DNA of 64,000 nt from Variovorax ginsengisoli (GTDB taxonomy: Bacteria; Pseudomonadota; Gammaproteobacteria; Burkholderiales; Burkholderiaceae_C): assembly GCF_006438845.1 (NCBI RefSeq), contig NZ_RCZJ01000008.1:1-64000 (forward strand), in the 5' to 3' direction. Of the stretch, positions 19,666 to 28,822 are shown piece by piece. How positions within the stretch are numbered: the first letter of the stretch is position 1; each line of letters starts with the position of its first letter. The notes under the pieces are model-generated. The model ran no database searches, was not told the origin of the DNA, and saw nothing but the letters and a program-made list of their open reading frames with translations. The position numbers and the translations under genes are program-made.

Positions 19666-21177
19666 ATGACCATCGCTTCCATCGACCACCACATCCACGG
19701 CCGCGCCGTGGCCAACGCATCCGGCCGCAGCCAGGACGTGACCAACCCCGCCAGCGGCAAGGTCACGGGCAAGGTCGGCCTGGCCGACAAGGCGGCGGTC
19801 GATGCTGCTGTTGCTGCCGCGCAGTCCGCGTTTCCCGCCTGGGCCGACACGCCGCCGATCCGCCGTGCGCGCGTGATGTTCAAGTTCCTGCAATTGCTCA
19901 ACGAGCACAAGGACGAGCTCGCCCACCTGATCACCGCCGAGCACGGCAAGGTCTTCACCGATGCGCAGGGCGAGGTCAGCCGCGGCATCGACATCGTCGA
20001 ATTCGCCTGCGGCATTCCGCAGCTGCTCAAGGGCGACTTCACCGACCAGGTGAGCACCGGCATCGACAACTGGACGCTGCGCCAGCCGCTCGGCGTGGTC
20101 GCCGGCATCACGCCATTCAACTTCCCCGTGATGGTGCCGATGTGGATGTTCCCGGTGGCCATCGCCGCGGGCAACACCTTCGTGCTGAAGCCGAGCCCGA
20201 CCGATCCGAGCGCCTCGCTGAAGATGGCCGAACTGCTGAAGCAGGCCGGCCTGCCCGATGGCGTGTTCAACGTGGTGCAGGGCGACAAGGTCGCGGTCGA
20301 TGCGCTGCTCGAGCACCCCGACGTCAAGGCCGTGAGCTTCGTCGGCTCCACCCCGATCGCCAACTACATCTACGAAACCGGCGCCCGCCACGGCAAGCGC
20401 GTGCAGGCCCTGGGCGGCGCGAAGAACCACATGGTCGTGATGCCCGACGCCGACATCGACCAGGCGGTCGACGCGCTGATCGGTGCTGGCTACGGCTCGG
20501 CCGGCGAGCGCTGCATGGCGATCTCGGTGGCGGTGCTGGTGGGCGACGTAGCCGACCGACTGCTGCCCAAGCTGATCGAGCGCACGAAGACGCTGAAGGT
20601 GCTCGACGGCGAGAACCTCGAGGCCGAGATGGGCCCGATCGTCACGCGCGCGGCGCATGAACGCATCACCGGCTACATCGACCTGGGTGAGAAGGAAGGC
20701 GCGAAGCTGCTGGTGGACGGCCGGAAGTTCGACGGCGCCAAGGCCGGCAAAGGTTGCGACGATGGCTACTGGATGGGCGGCACGCTGTTCGACCACGTCA
20801 CGCCCGAGATGCGCATCTACAAGGAAGAGATCTTCGGTCCGGTGCTGGGCTGCGTGCGCGTGGCCGACCTGAAGGAAGCCGTCGACCTGATCAACGCCCA
20901 CGAGTTCGGCAACGGCGTGAGCTGCTTCACCCGCGACGGCAACGTGGCACGCGAATTCGGCCGCCGCATCCAGGTCGGCATGGTCGGCATCAACGTGCCG
21001 ATCCCGGTGCCGATGGCCTGGCATGGCTTCGGCGGCTGGAAGCGTTCGCTGTTCGGCGACATGCACGCCTATGGCGAAGAAGGCGTGCGCTTCTATACGA
21101 AGCAGAAGTCGATCATGCAGCGCTGGCCGGAGAGCATCGACAAGGGTGCGGAGTTCGTGATGCCTACGGCGAAGTAA
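19666..21177 (+). CDS. mmsA: CoA-acylating methylmalonate-semialdehyde dehydrogenase
   Basis: A 503-residue aldehyde dehydrogenase of the MmsA type, which converts methylmalonate semialdehyde and malonate semialdehyde to propionyl-CoA and acetyl-CoA in valine, beta-alanine and inositol breakdown. The catalytic Cys283 is in [11 protein letters not shown], and the oxyanion Asn is in [13 protein letters not shown]. The MmsA-type absence of the general-base Glu is suggested by [17 protein letters not shown]. The start [12 protein letters not shown] at 19666 suits the family. A terminator follows. The LysR gene upstream probably regulates it. Confidence 0.95.
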   Translation: MTIASIDHHIHGRAVANASGRSQDVTNPASGKVTGKVGLADKAAVDAAVAAAQSAFPAWADTPPIRRARVMFKFLQLLNEHKDELAHLITAEHGKVFTDAQGEVSRGIDIVEFACGIPQLLKGDFTDQVSTGIDNWTLRQPLGVVAGITPFNFPVMVPMWMFPVAIAAGNTFVLKPSPTDPSASLKMAELLKQAGLPDGVFNVVQGDKVAVDALLEHPDVKAVSFVGSTPIANYIYETGARHGKRVQALGGAKNHMVVMPDADIDQAVDALIGAGYGSAGERCMAISVAVLVGDVADRLLPKLIERTKTLKVLDGENLEAEMGPIVTRAAHERITGYIDLGEKEGAKLLVDGRKFDGAKAGKGCDDGYWMGGTLFDHVTPEMRIYKEEIFGPVLGCVRVADLKEAVDLINAHEFGNGVSCFTRDGNVAREFGRRIQVGMVGINVPIPVPMAWHGFGGWKRSLFGDMHAYGEEGVRFYTKQKSIMQRWPESIDKGAEFVMPTAK

Positions 21178-21207
21178 GTAATCTGGAGGGGTCGCACCCT
21201 AAACTGC

Positions 21208-21246
21208 AAAGCCCGAGGCACGGACACACCGGCCCGGGCTTTTTTT
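21208..21246 (+). terminator. Intrinsic terminator after mmsA
   Basis: AAAGCCCG (21208-21215) pairs with CGGGCTTT (21235-21242) around a roughly 19-base loop and runs directly into a T tract ending at 21246. It separates mmsA from the GMC gene, whose GTG starts 18 bases later. Confidence 0.75.
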
Positions 21247-21263
21247 CGATCTGGAGACAACGC

Positions 21264-22928
21264 GTGAGCACAAGCAAGAGTGAAGCCGACGCCGACAACA
21301 CGTTCGACTACATCGTGATCGGCGGCGGCACCGCCGGCGCGCTGATGTGCAACCGGCTGACCCGAAAGAAGCAACAGCGCACGCTGCTCATCGAGGCGGG
21401 TCGGCGCGACGACTACCACTGGATCCACATCCCCGTCGGCTACCTCTACTGCATAGGTAACCCGCGCACCGACTGGCTCTACAACACCGAACCGGACCCT
21501 GGCCTCAACGGCCGCGCACTGCGCTATCCGCGCGGCAAGACGCTCGGCGGGTCCTCGTCGATCAACGGAATGATCTACATGCGCGGCCAGGCGCGCGACT
21601 ACGACCAGTGGGCGACGCTCACCGGCGACGATGCCTGGCGCTGGAGCGAGGTGCTGCCCGCCTTCAAGCAGCACGAGGACCACTACCTCGGCGCCGACGA
21701 GATGCACGGTGCCGGCGGCGAGTGGCGCATCGAGAAGCAGCGCCTGCGCTGGGACATCCTCGACGCCTTCGCGCTGGCCGCGCAGGAGGCCGGCATTCCA
21801 CACTCGACCGACTTCAACCGCGGCAACAACGAAGGCGTCGGCTACTTCCAGGTGAACCAGAAGAACGGCTGGCGCTGGAACACCGCCAAGGCCTTCCTGC
21901 GGCCGGTCTGCTATGGCCGACCCAATTTCGAGATGTGGACCAACGCCCACGTGACACGACTCATCGTCGAGACGCAGTCCGACGGCAGCCAGCGCTGCAC
22001 CGGTGTCGAGGTGTGGGACGGCCACGACATGGTCACGGCGCATGCGAAAAAAGAGGTGGTGCTGTGCGGCGGCGCCATCGGCTCGCCGCAGATCCTGCAG
22101 TTGTCGGGCATCGGCCCCGCTGCGCTGCTGCAGCAGCATGGCATCCCGGTCGTGGCCGACTTGCCCGGCGTCGGCGCCAACCTGCAAGACCATCTGCAGA
22201 TTCGCGCGGTGTTCAAGATCGATGGCGCCCCGACGCTCAACGTGCTGTCGTCGTCGTTGCTCGGCAAGGCGAAGATCGGCCTCGAGTACGCGTTCAAGCG
22301 CACCGGGCCGATGAGCATGGCGCCCTCGCAGTTGGGCGCTTTCACGCGCAGTTCGCCCGACCATGAATGGCCGAACCTCGAGTACCACGTGCAGCCGCTG
22401 TCGCTCGACGCCTTCGGCGACCCGTTGCATGCGTTCCCCGCCTTCACGGCCAGCGTGTGCAACCTGAACCCGACGAGCCGCGGCACGGTGCGCATCAAGA
22501 GCCCACGCTACACCGACGCGCCCGCCATTTCGCCCAACTACCTGAGCACCGCAGAAGACCGCCAGGTCGCCGCCGATTCACTGCGCGTGACGCGCCGCAT
22601 CGTGGCGCAGCCCGCGCTCGCGAAATACAAGCCGGAAGAATGGAAGCCCGGCGTGCAGTACCAGACCGACGAGGAGCTCGCACGGCTGGCCGGCGACATC
22701 GCGACCACCATCTTCCACCCCGTCGGCACGGCCAAGATGGGCGCCGACAGCGACCCGATGGCGGTGCTGGACTCGCACTTCCGCGTGCGTGACGGCAAGG
22801 GAGGCCTGATCGCCGGCCTGCGGGTCGTCGATGCAAGCGCGATGCCGACGATCACGAGCGGGAACACGAACAGCCCGACGCTGATGATGGCGGAGAAGGC
22901 GGCGGGGTGGATGCTCAAGGGCGAATGA
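21264..22928 (+). CDS. GMC-family FAD oxidoreductase (choline dehydrogenase-like)
   Basis: A 554-residue GMC oxidoreductase. The FAD motif is DYIVIGGGTAGALMCNRL near residue 15. GMC signature 1 lies in YPRGKTLGGSSSINGMIYMR and signature 2 in GAIGSPQILQLSGIGP. The catalytic His is in TIFHPVGTAKMG, with Asn in ITSGNTNSPTLMMAEKA. The GTG at 21264 is the best start, with GGAGACAACGC before it. These enzymes oxidise alcohols to aldehydes with quinone or oxygen as acceptor; the alcohol is unknown. Context (mmsA before, ThDP enzyme after) suggests alcohol or aldehyde catabolism. Confidence 0.9.
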   Translation: MSTSKSEADADNTFDYIVIGGGTAGALMCNRLTRKKQQRTLLIEAGRRDDYHWIHIPVGYLYCIGNPRTDWLYNTEPDPGLNGRALRYPRGKTLGGSSSINGMIYMRGQARDYDQWATLTGDDAWRWSEVLPAFKQHEDHYLGADEMHGAGGEWRIEKQRLRWDILDAFALAAQEAGIPHSTDFNRGNNEGVGYFQVNQKNGWRWNTAKAFLRPVCYGRPNFEMWTNAHVTRLIVETQSDGSQRCTGVEVWDGHDMVTAHAKKEVVLCGGAIGSPQILQLSGIGPAALLQQHGIPVVADLPGVGANLQDHLQIRAVFKIDGAPTLNVLSSSLLGKAKIGLEYAFKRTGPMSMAPSQLGAFTRSSPDHEWPNLEYHVQPLSLDAFGDPLHAFPAFTASVCNLNPTSRGTVRIKSPRYTDAPAISPNYLSTAEDRQVAADSLRVTRRIVAQPALAKYKPEEWKPGVQYQTDEELARLAGDIATTIFHPVGTAKMGADSDPMAVLDSHFRVRDGKGGLIAGLRVVDASAMPTITSGNTNSPTLMMAEKAAGWMLKGE

Positions 22929-23049
22929 GCCGCCCTCCTTCTGCCGGTGGCGCAGTGCCGCCCACGCCCGCGCCGCGCATACCATTGCGCATGACCAACC
23001 CGTCGCTCCGATGCGTCGGGAAACTTGAACTCCGTACCGAGCGCGTTCC

Positions 23050-24729
23050 ATGACCCCACCCACTTCCCGCACCGGCGGCCAGCTCCTGGTCGACCAGCTC
23101 ATCGTCCATGGCGTGAAGCAGCTCTTCTGCGTGCCGGGCGAAAGCTTCCTCGCCGTGCTCGACGCGCTGCACGACGCATCGATCGACGTCACCGTGTGCC
23201 GCCAGGAAGGCGGCGCGGCCATGATGGCCGAGGCGCAGGGCAAGCTCACCGGCCAGCCCGGCATCTGCTTCGTCACGCGCGGCCCCGGCGCCACAAACGC
23301 GGCGGCGGGCGTGCACATCGCGCACCAGGACTCCACGCCGATGCTGCTCTTCGTCGGCCAGGTGGCGCGCGAGGCGCTCGGCCGCGAAGCCTTCCAGGAG
23401 CTCGACTACGGCGCGGTGTTCGGCACGATGGCCAAGTGGGTGGTGCAGATCGACGACCCGAAGCGCATGCCCGAACTGATCTCGCGTGCCTTCCACGTCG
23501 CGACCTCGGGCCGGCCAGGCCCGGTGGTGATCGCGCTGCCCGAAGACATGCTGACCGAAGCCGCCAGCGTGGCCGACGCCCTGCCCTACGCCGTGGCCGA
23601 AACGCATCCGGGCGCGGGGCAGATCGCCGAGCTTCAGCAGCGCATCGAGGCCGCAGAGCGGCCGGTGGTGATCCTGGGCGGCAGCCGCTGGTCCGACGCC
23701 GCGGTGCGGCAGTTCGCCACCTTTGCCGAAGCCTTCTCGCTGCCGGTGTACTGCTCGTTCCGGCGCCAGATGCTGTTCAGCGCTGGCCACCGGTCATACG
23801 GCGGTGATCTGGGGCTGGGCGCGAATCCGAAGATGCTCGCGCGCATCCGCGCGTCGGACCTGGTGCTGCTGGTCGGTGGCAGGCTGTCGGAAGTGCCTTC
23901 GCAGGGCTACGAGTTGATCGGCATCCCGACGCCCGCGCAGGCCTTCGTGCACGTGAACGCCGACGCCGACGAGTTCGGCAAGCTGTACCGGGCCACGCAG
24001 TCCATCCATGCCACGCCGCAAGCCTTCGCCGAGGCAGTGGCTGCGCTGAAGCCCACCCGTGCGCCGGACTGGGCCGCCGAGACCGTCGCCACGCACGCCG
24101 ACTTCCTGCGCTGGAGCGACCCGGCATCGATCCGCATCCCGGGCCCCCTGCAGATGGGCGAGGTCATGACGCACCTGCGCGAGGTGCTGCCGGCCGACAC
24201 CATCTTCTGCAACGGTGCCGGCAACTTCGCGACCTGGGTGCACCGCTTCTGGCCCTTCACCACCTTCGCGAGCCAGCTGGCGCCGACCAGCGGGTCGATG
24301 GGTTACGGGCTGCCCGCCGGCGTTGGCGGCAAACGTCTGTGGCCGGACCGTGAGGTGGTCGTCTTTGCCGGTGACGGTGACTTCATGATGCACGGCCAGG
24401 AGTTCGCGACCGCCGTGCAGTACGGCCTGCCCATCCTCGTGGTGCTGATCGACAACGCCATGTACGGCACGATCCGCATGCACCAGGAAAAGCACTATCC
24501 GGGCCGCGTCAGCGCCACGCAGCTGAAGAATCCGGATTTCCGTGCCTACGCCGAAGCCTTTGGCGGCCACGGCGAGCGCGTGACCTCGACCGCGGAGTTC
24601 GGACCCGCACTGGCACGCGCCCGGGCCAGCGGCAAGCCGGCGATCCTGCATTGCCTGCTCGACCCGGAAGCGATCACGCCGGGCAGCACGCTGCAGTCGA
24701 TCCGCGCTGCGGCTTTGCAGGGCGGCTGA
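23050..24729 (+). CDS. Thiamine-diphosphate-dependent enzyme, acetolactate synthase-like
   Basis: A 559-residue member of the ThDP family with the acetolactate synthase/benzoylformate decarboxylase layout: N-terminal pyrimidine domain with catalytic Glu53 (CRQEGGAAMMAEA), central domain (about 190-320), and C-terminal domain with the Mg/ThDP motif GDGDFMMHGQEF near residue 440 and DNAMYGTIRMHQEKHYPGR. It lacks the usual regulatory-subunit partner (no ilvN nearby), so a catabolic lyase or decarboxylase is likelier than branched-chain synthesis. The ATG at 23050 gives MTPPTSRTGGQLLVDQL. It follows the GMC gene by 121 bases. Confidence 0.88.
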   Translation: MTPPTSRTGGQLLVDQLIVHGVKQLFCVPGESFLAVLDALHDASIDVTVCRQEGGAAMMAEAQGKLTGQPGICFVTRGPGATNAAAGVHIAHQDSTPMLLFVGQVAREALGREAFQELDYGAVFGTMAKWVVQIDDPKRMPELISRAFHVATSGRPGPVVIALPEDMLTEAASVADALPYAVAETHPGAGQIAELQQRIEAAERPVVILGGSRWSDAAVRQFATFAEAFSLPVYCSFRRQMLFSAGHRSYGGDLGLGANPKMLARIRASDLVLLVGGRLSEVPSQGYELIGIPTPAQAFVHVNADADEFGKLYRATQSIHATPQAFAEAVAALKPTRAPDWAAETVATHADFLRWSDPASIRIPGPLQMGEVMTHLREVLPADTIFCNGAGNFATWVHRFWPFTTFASQLAPTSGSMGYGLPAGVGGKRLWPDREVVVFAGDGDFMMHGQEFATAVQYGLPILVVLIDNAMYGTIRMHQEKHYPGRVSATQLKNPDFRAYAEAFGGHGERVTSTAEFGPALARARASGKPAILHCLLDPEAITPGSTLQSIRAAALQGG

Positions 24730-25102
24730 GGCTTCGACGCGCGTCGCATGCCCGCTATGCCGCAGCACCGTTGGCCGACTTGCGGTCCGACGGTTTGGCC
24801 CACCTTGGCGATTGGGCCGACCGCGGCCATCGGGTAATTCCCGATGCACTGCCGTGGTGCACCCCCTAAAGTCGCGCCACTCGCAAACGGGACACCCGTA
24901 GCGCGGGGGTACCGAGGAGACATTTTTTCCGCAGACACAGAACAAGAGACAGACAGGCGTCCCCTAGAGATGCCGACGATTTGAACAAGGCGCCGCTGGT
25001 CGGCGCCTTTTCTTTTTTGAGCTCCGAAAGCGTCTTTCCCGCTTTGGATCTTCAATCGGTTGCTCCGAATTCAGCAGCAAGGCCGATGCGACAATTCGGC
25101 GC
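24730..25102. other. Intergenic region with an NtrC-like dyad and no gene seen
   Basis: This 373-base gap between the ThDP enzyme and the TSUP gene has no credible coding frame. It contains TGCACTGCCGTGGTGCA (24845-24861), a 17-base dyad whose right half TGGTGCA equals the NtrC consensus half-site and whose left half differs at two places. A purine-rich GAGGAGACA follows at about 24914, and a terminator hairpin at 24987-25018. A short unannotated transcript ending at that hairpin is possible. Confidence 0.4.
24987..25018 (+). terminator. Intrinsic terminator upstream of the TSUP gene
   Basis: AAGGCGCC (24987-24994) pairs with GGCGCCTT (25002-25009), loop GCTGGTC, followed by TTTCTTTTTT. It sits 258 bases after the ThDP gene stop, so it ends either a long 3' tail or a separate short RNA starting in the gap. 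Confidence 0.75.
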
Positions 25103-25861
25103 ATGGACATGCTGCTGCTCACGATTGGCTCGCTGTTCGCGGGCTTCATCGACGCGATCGTCGGCGGTGGTGGGTTGATCCTGGTGCCCGTGCTTTTCAG
25201 CGTTTTTCCGGGTGCCGCGCCGGCCACGCTGCTCGGCACCAACAAGAGTGCTTCGGTCTGGGGCACGGCGGCGGCGACGGCGCAGTTTGCACGCAAGGTC
25301 GACATGCGCTGGCGCGCGCTCGGCGTGGCGGCTGCGCTGGCCTTCGCAGGCTCGCTTGCCGGCGCCTGGACGCTGACCCTGGTATCGGCCGACTTTCTTC
25401 GCAAGCTGCTCCCCTTCGTGCTGATCGCCTTGCTCGCCTACACGGTCGCTCGCAAGGACATGGGCCGGCACCACACGCCGCGCTTCAGCGGCCGGGCCGA
25501 GCTGGCGGCCACCGGCGCAGTCGGCCTGGCACTGGGTTTCTACGACGGTTTCTTCGGCCCCGGGACGGGCAGCTTCTTCGTGTTCCTGTTCGTGCGTTGG
25601 CTGGGCTACGACTTCCTCAATGCCTCCGCCTCGGCCAAGTTGCTCAACACCATGACCAACCTTGGGGCGCTGCTGCTGTTCGCGGCCAAGGGGCATGTGT
25701 GGTGGCACTATGGCCTGGTGATGGCCCTGGCCAACGTGGCCGGCAGTCTCGTCGGCGCACGCGTGGCGCTGAAGCACGGAGCGGGCTTCGTGCGCATCGT
25801 CTTCATCTTTGTGGTGAGTGCGCTGATCCTGAAAACCGGCTACGACGCGTTCTTGCGTTGA
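25103..25861 (+). CDS. TSUP (TauE/SafE, YfcA-like) membrane exporter
   Basis: A 252-residue membrane protein with about eight helices in two related halves, typical of the TSUP family that exports sulfite, sulfoacetate or other organic anions. Signatures are GFIDAIVGGGGLILVP near the N-terminus and GFYDGFFGPGTGSFFVF in the second half. Start MDMLLLTIGSLFAGF. Substrate cannot be told from sequence. It lies in the same direction as, but apart from, the ThDP enzyme, with a terminator between them. Confidence 0.9.
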   Translation: MDMLLLTIGSLFAGFIDAIVGGGGLILVPVLFSVFPGAAPATLLGTNKSASVWGTAAATAQFARKVDMRWRALGVAAALAFAGSLAGAWTLTLVSADFLRKLLPFVLIALLAYTVARKDMGRHHTPRFSGRAELAATGAVGLALGFYDGFFGPGTGSFFVFLFVRWLGYDFLNASASAKLLNTMTNLGALLLFAAKGHVWWHYGLVMALANVAGSLVGARVALKHGAGFVRIVFIFVVSALILKTGYDAFLR

Positions 25862-25973
25862 CCTCGGCGCGCCGGCATTCGGCACGCGGAAACAAGACGA
25901 AGTTCACGGAATCTTTTTTCCGCAGGAAACGCATCGCGCCGAAGATCGAGGACATCCCCCGAGGAGCCACGCC

Positions 25974-26165
25974 ATGCAAGCCCGCACCCCCCGCCTTCGC
26001 CCGTCCGCTGCACGGCCGCCCACGTTGCGCCGACGCGTCGCATCGGCCATGACCCGCCGCTTCGGCTCACGGCTCGGCGCGCTGCCTTCCCGCGCGCAAA
26101 GCCTGGCCGAGCGCTTCGAGTGCATGGACCTCGACCAACGGGTGCGCGAAATCGGCGAGTGGTAG
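25974..26165 (+). CDS. Small basic protein of unknown function
   Basis: A 63-residue frame with a good ribosome site (GAGGAG seven bases before ATG). The first 40 residues carry many Arg and Pro; the last 20 (SLAERFECMDLDQRVREIGEW) look like a folded acidic helix. I recognise no family. It stands alone between the TSUP gene and the convergent mrdA end (19 bases away). The ribosome site and the Arg-rich then acidic layout support a real gene, but high-GC chance frames of this length occur. Confidence 0.45.
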   Translation: MQARTPRLRPSAARPPTLRRRVASAMTRRFGSRLGALPSRAQSLAERFECMDLDQRVREIGEW

Positions 26166-26184
26166 AAGCCGTCGCGCCGCTGTC

Positions 26185-28152
26185 TCAGGGGGCGGCCGCG
26201 GGAGCCGCCGAAGCGGGCCACGCCATCTCGCCGGCCGGTCGGGGCTTGCCGATGGGCGCGGTCGCCTTGCCCACCCGAATCGCCGCCATGTCGGCCTCGC
26301 TCGGGTACTGATCCATCAACCAGTAATCCATCACCCGCCGCGCGATCGGTGCGGCAGCGCCGGCGCCCCAGCCGGCGTTCTCGACAATCACGGCCAGCGC
26401 GATCTTCGGGTCGTTGGCCGGCGCGAACCCCATGAAGAGCGCGTGATCCCGCTGATGCTCTTCGAGCGCTCGGGCGTTGTACTTGGTGTTTTGGGCCTGC
26501 GTCACGGCCTGCGCCGTGCCGGTCTTGCCCGCGGCCTGGTAACCCGCGCCGGCGAACACACCGCGCGCCGTGCCGCTGGTGACCACGCTCACCAAGCCTT
26601 CACGCACCACGGCCACGTTCGCCGGCGAGTAGCCCAGGTTCTCCGCGGGTGGCTGGATCACCGACTTGATCTGGCCCGTGACCGTGTCACGTGTGGCCAG
26701 CACCACGTGCGGCCGGTACCGCACGCCGCCATTGGCCACGATCGACGTCGCCTGCGCCAGCTGCAGCATCGTAAAGGTGTTGTAGCCCTGGCCGATGCCC
26801 AGCGAAATGGTCTCGCCCGCGTACCACTTCTTCTGCTCGGGCCGCTTGTAAGCGTTGCGCTTCCACTCGGTGCTGGGCAGCACGCCGCGCAGTTCGCCGC
26901 CGAGGTCGATCCCGGTCACCTGGCCGAAGCCCAGCGGCTTCATGAAGTCGTGGATCTTGTCCACGCCCATTTCATTGGCCAGCGAGTAGTAGTAGATGTT
27001 GCTCGACAGCTGGATCGAGCGGCGCATGTCGACGCCGCCGATGTTGCCTTCGGGGCTACCGAAGCGATGCCCGCCGAAATTGAAGAAGCCCGGATCGTTG
27101 ACCACGACGTTCGGTCCGCGCGAGCCGGTCTGGAGTGCGGCCAGCGCCATGAAGGGCTTGTACGTCGAGCCCGGCGGGTAGGTGCCGCGCAGTGCCCGGT
27201 TGAGCAGCGGCTTGTCGAGCGACTCGCTCAGCTCCTTCCAACTCTCGGTGTCGATGCCTTCGACGAAGAGATTCGGGTCGAAGGTCGGCTTGCTCACGAA
27301 GGCCAGCACCTCGCCGGTCTTGGGGTTGAAGGCCACCAGCGCACCACGGCGGTCGCCATACATGTCCTCGACCAGTTTCTGCAGCTTGATGTCGAGCGAC
27401 AGCATCACCGTGTCGCCCGGCGTCGAGGGGTGACTGGCCAGCCGCCGCACCGCGCGCCCGCCCGCCGAGGTTTCCATCTGCTCCACGCCGGTCAGGCCGT
27501 GGAGCGTTTTCTCGTAGCTCTGCTCCACGCCGAGCTTGCCGATGTAGTCGGTGCCCTTGTAGTTGGCCACATCCTCCTCGGGCCAATCTTCCATCGCTTC
27601 CTTCTCGCGTTGGTTGATGCGGCCGATGTAGCCGAGCACGTGGCTTGCCGTGTCGCCATTGGGGTAGTTGCGGAACAGGCGCGCCTTGATCTCGACGCCG
27701 GGAAAGCGGTAGCGCTGCGCGGCGAAGCGCGCGACTTCCTCGTCGGACAGGCGGGTGCGGATGGGCACCGAATCGAAACTGCGCGAGTCTTCCCGCAGCC
27801 GCTTGAAGCGGCGACGGTCGCGCGGCGTGATGTCGATCACCTCGGCGAGCGACTCGATCGTGTCGTCCACCTTGCCGGCCTTCGACGGCGTGATTTCCAG
27901 CGTGTAGGCGGAATAGTTGGAGGCCAGCACGATGCCGTTGCGGTCCAAGATCAGTCCGCGGTTAGGCACCACCGGCACGATCGCCGTACGGTTGCTCTCG
28001 GCCTGCTCGGCCAGATCGGTATGGCGCACCACCTGCAGGTACACCAGGCGCGTGCACAGCAGGCCGAACGCCCCCAGCACCACCAGCCCGATGACGATCA
28101 CTCGCCGCTTGAAGCGGGCGAGGTCGGCGACGACGTTGCGGATTTCGGTCAT
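26185..28152 (-). CDS. mrdA: Penicillin-binding protein 2, peptidoglycan transpeptidase of the elongasome
   Basis: A 655-residue class B PBP that cross-links lateral-wall peptidoglycan with RodA and MreBCD. One N-terminal membrane helix (about 17-40) is followed by the dimerisation/pedestal domain and the transpeptidase domain with S329-T-Y-K332, an SSN motif in IQLSSNIYYYSLAN and KTG in AGKTGTAQ. A Pro/Ala-rich tail closes it. It follows mreD across a 148-base gap holding dispersed repeat copy A. rodA, commonly the next gene, is not present; the downstream region is convergent. Confidence 0.96.
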   Translation of the reverse strand: MTEIRNVVADLARFKRRVIVIGLVVLGAFGLLCTRLVYLQVVRHTDLAEQAESNRTAIVPVVPNRGLILDRNGIVLASNYSAYTLEITPSKAGKVDDTIESLAEVIDITPRDRRRFKRLREDSRSFDSVPIRTRLSDEEVARFAAQRYRFPGVEIKARLFRNYPNGDTASHVLGYIGRINQREKEAMEDWPEEDVANYKGTDYIGKLGVEQSYEKTLHGLTGVEQMETSAGGRAVRRLASHPSTPGDTVMLSLDIKLQKLVEDMYGDRRGALVAFNPKTGEVLAFVSKPTFDPNLFVEGIDTESWKELSESLDKPLLNRALRGTYPPGSTYKPFMALAALQTGSRGPNVVVNDPGFFNFGGHRFGSPEGNIGGVDMRRSIQLSSNIYYYSLANEMGVDKIHDFMKPLGFGQVTGIDLGGELRGVLPSTEWKRNAYKRPEQKKWYAGETISLGIGQGYNTFTMLQLAQATSIVANGGVRYRPHVVLATRDTVTGQIKSVIQPPAENLGYSPANVAVVREGLVSVVTSGTARGVFAGAGYQAAGKTGTAQAVTQAQNTKYNARALEEHQRDHALFMGFAPANDPKIALAVIVENAGWGAGAAAPIARRVMDYWLMDQYPSEADMAAIRVGKATAPIGKPRPAGEMAWPASAAPAAAP

Positions 28153-28207
28153 GTGCTTCGAAGGCTACGCGCCGAACATGCAAGGGGCAAGCCGGCCATT
28201 TCCGTCG

Positions 28208-28300
28208 GGCGCCATCGAACCGGCTTCGCCGGGCGATCGGCACCGCCCCCGGCAGGGGGTTGGCGAAGCGACACGAAGTGCGCGAAGCCGGGGGGGAAGC
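28208..28300 (+). repeat. Dispersed intergenic repeat, copy A
   Basis: About 93 bases, similar to copies at 29893-29984 and 43874-43972. It shares the blocks GAACCGGCTTCGCCGGG, GCCCCCGG-AGGGGGTTGGCG and GAAGCGACACGAAGTGCGCG, closing with GGGGG. It contains self-complementary parts (CCGGC/GCCGG, CCCCC/GGGGG). The right end abuts the mreD stop codon, so it forms the 3' flank of mreD, in the mreD-mrdA gap. Confidence 0.8.
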
Positions 28301-28822
28301 TCATAACGGCCGGTTGGCGTCGGGGTCGGGCGTGCGCCTTTGTGGGGCCAGCAGGATCACGCTGACCAGCGGCCACAACAAGCCCTCGAGCGCCGGCGCG
28401 ATCAGCAGCGTCCACCCTGGAAACACGCCACCGCCGATCATCCGGATGACCAGCTCGATCAGGTGCGACAAGGCAAACAGCGGCAGCACCTGCAGCGCCT
28501 GCGAGATCACCGAGTGCCACAGCAGCCGACGATGGACCATGATCGCCAGAAAGCTGAGCGTGGTGTACGACAGCGCGTGCTGCCCCAGCATGGCCGACTG
28601 GTGCACATCCATGCACAGACCGAAAAAGAAGGCCGCGCCGATGCCCACGCGTGCCGGCTGGTGCACGCTCCAGAACACGATCACCAGCGCCAGCACGTCC
28701 GGCGTCCAGGCACCCCGGCCGAGCGGCACCATGTCGAGCAGGAGCGCGACGATCAGGCTCGACCACATGAAGAAGGGGCTGACGGGCAACAGCAGTTGCT
28801 GTTGCCCTGGACGCATGATCAT
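28301..28822 (-). CDS. mreD: Rod shape-determining protein MreD
   Basis: A 173-residue inner-membrane protein with about five helices, part of the MreBCD-RodA-PBP2 cell-wall elongation complex. WSSLIVALLLDMVPLG near the start and the PDVLALVIVFWSVHQPARVGIG stretch are typical of MreD. The ATG overlaps the mreC stop by four bases (28819-28822), showing coupling; a second ATG two codons later is an alternative. Its stop codon is immediately followed by repeat copy A. Confidence 0.93.
   Translation of the reverse strand: MIMRPGQQQLLLPVSPFFMWSSLIVALLLDMVPLGRGAWTPDVLALVIVFWSVHQPARVGIGAAFFFGLCMDVHQSAMLGQHALSYTTLSFLAIMVHRRLLWHSVISQALQVLPLFALSHLIELVIRMIGGGVFPGWTLLIAPALEGLLWPLVSVILLAPQRRTPDPDANRPL

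Noticed and set aside
24769-24785. Possible sigma-54 promoter (TTGGCCGACTTGC) near the NtrC-like dyad
   Set aside because: The GG and GC elements are only seven bases apart, whereas sigma-54 promoters need ten, and the order relative to the dyad is wrong for an enhancer-controlled downstream gene.
24546-25055. 169-codon minus-strand frame reaching into the 24.7-25.1 kb gap
   Set aside because: More than a third is antisense to the ThDP enzyme; the rest is Arg/Ser/Gly-rich and crosses a terminator hairpin.
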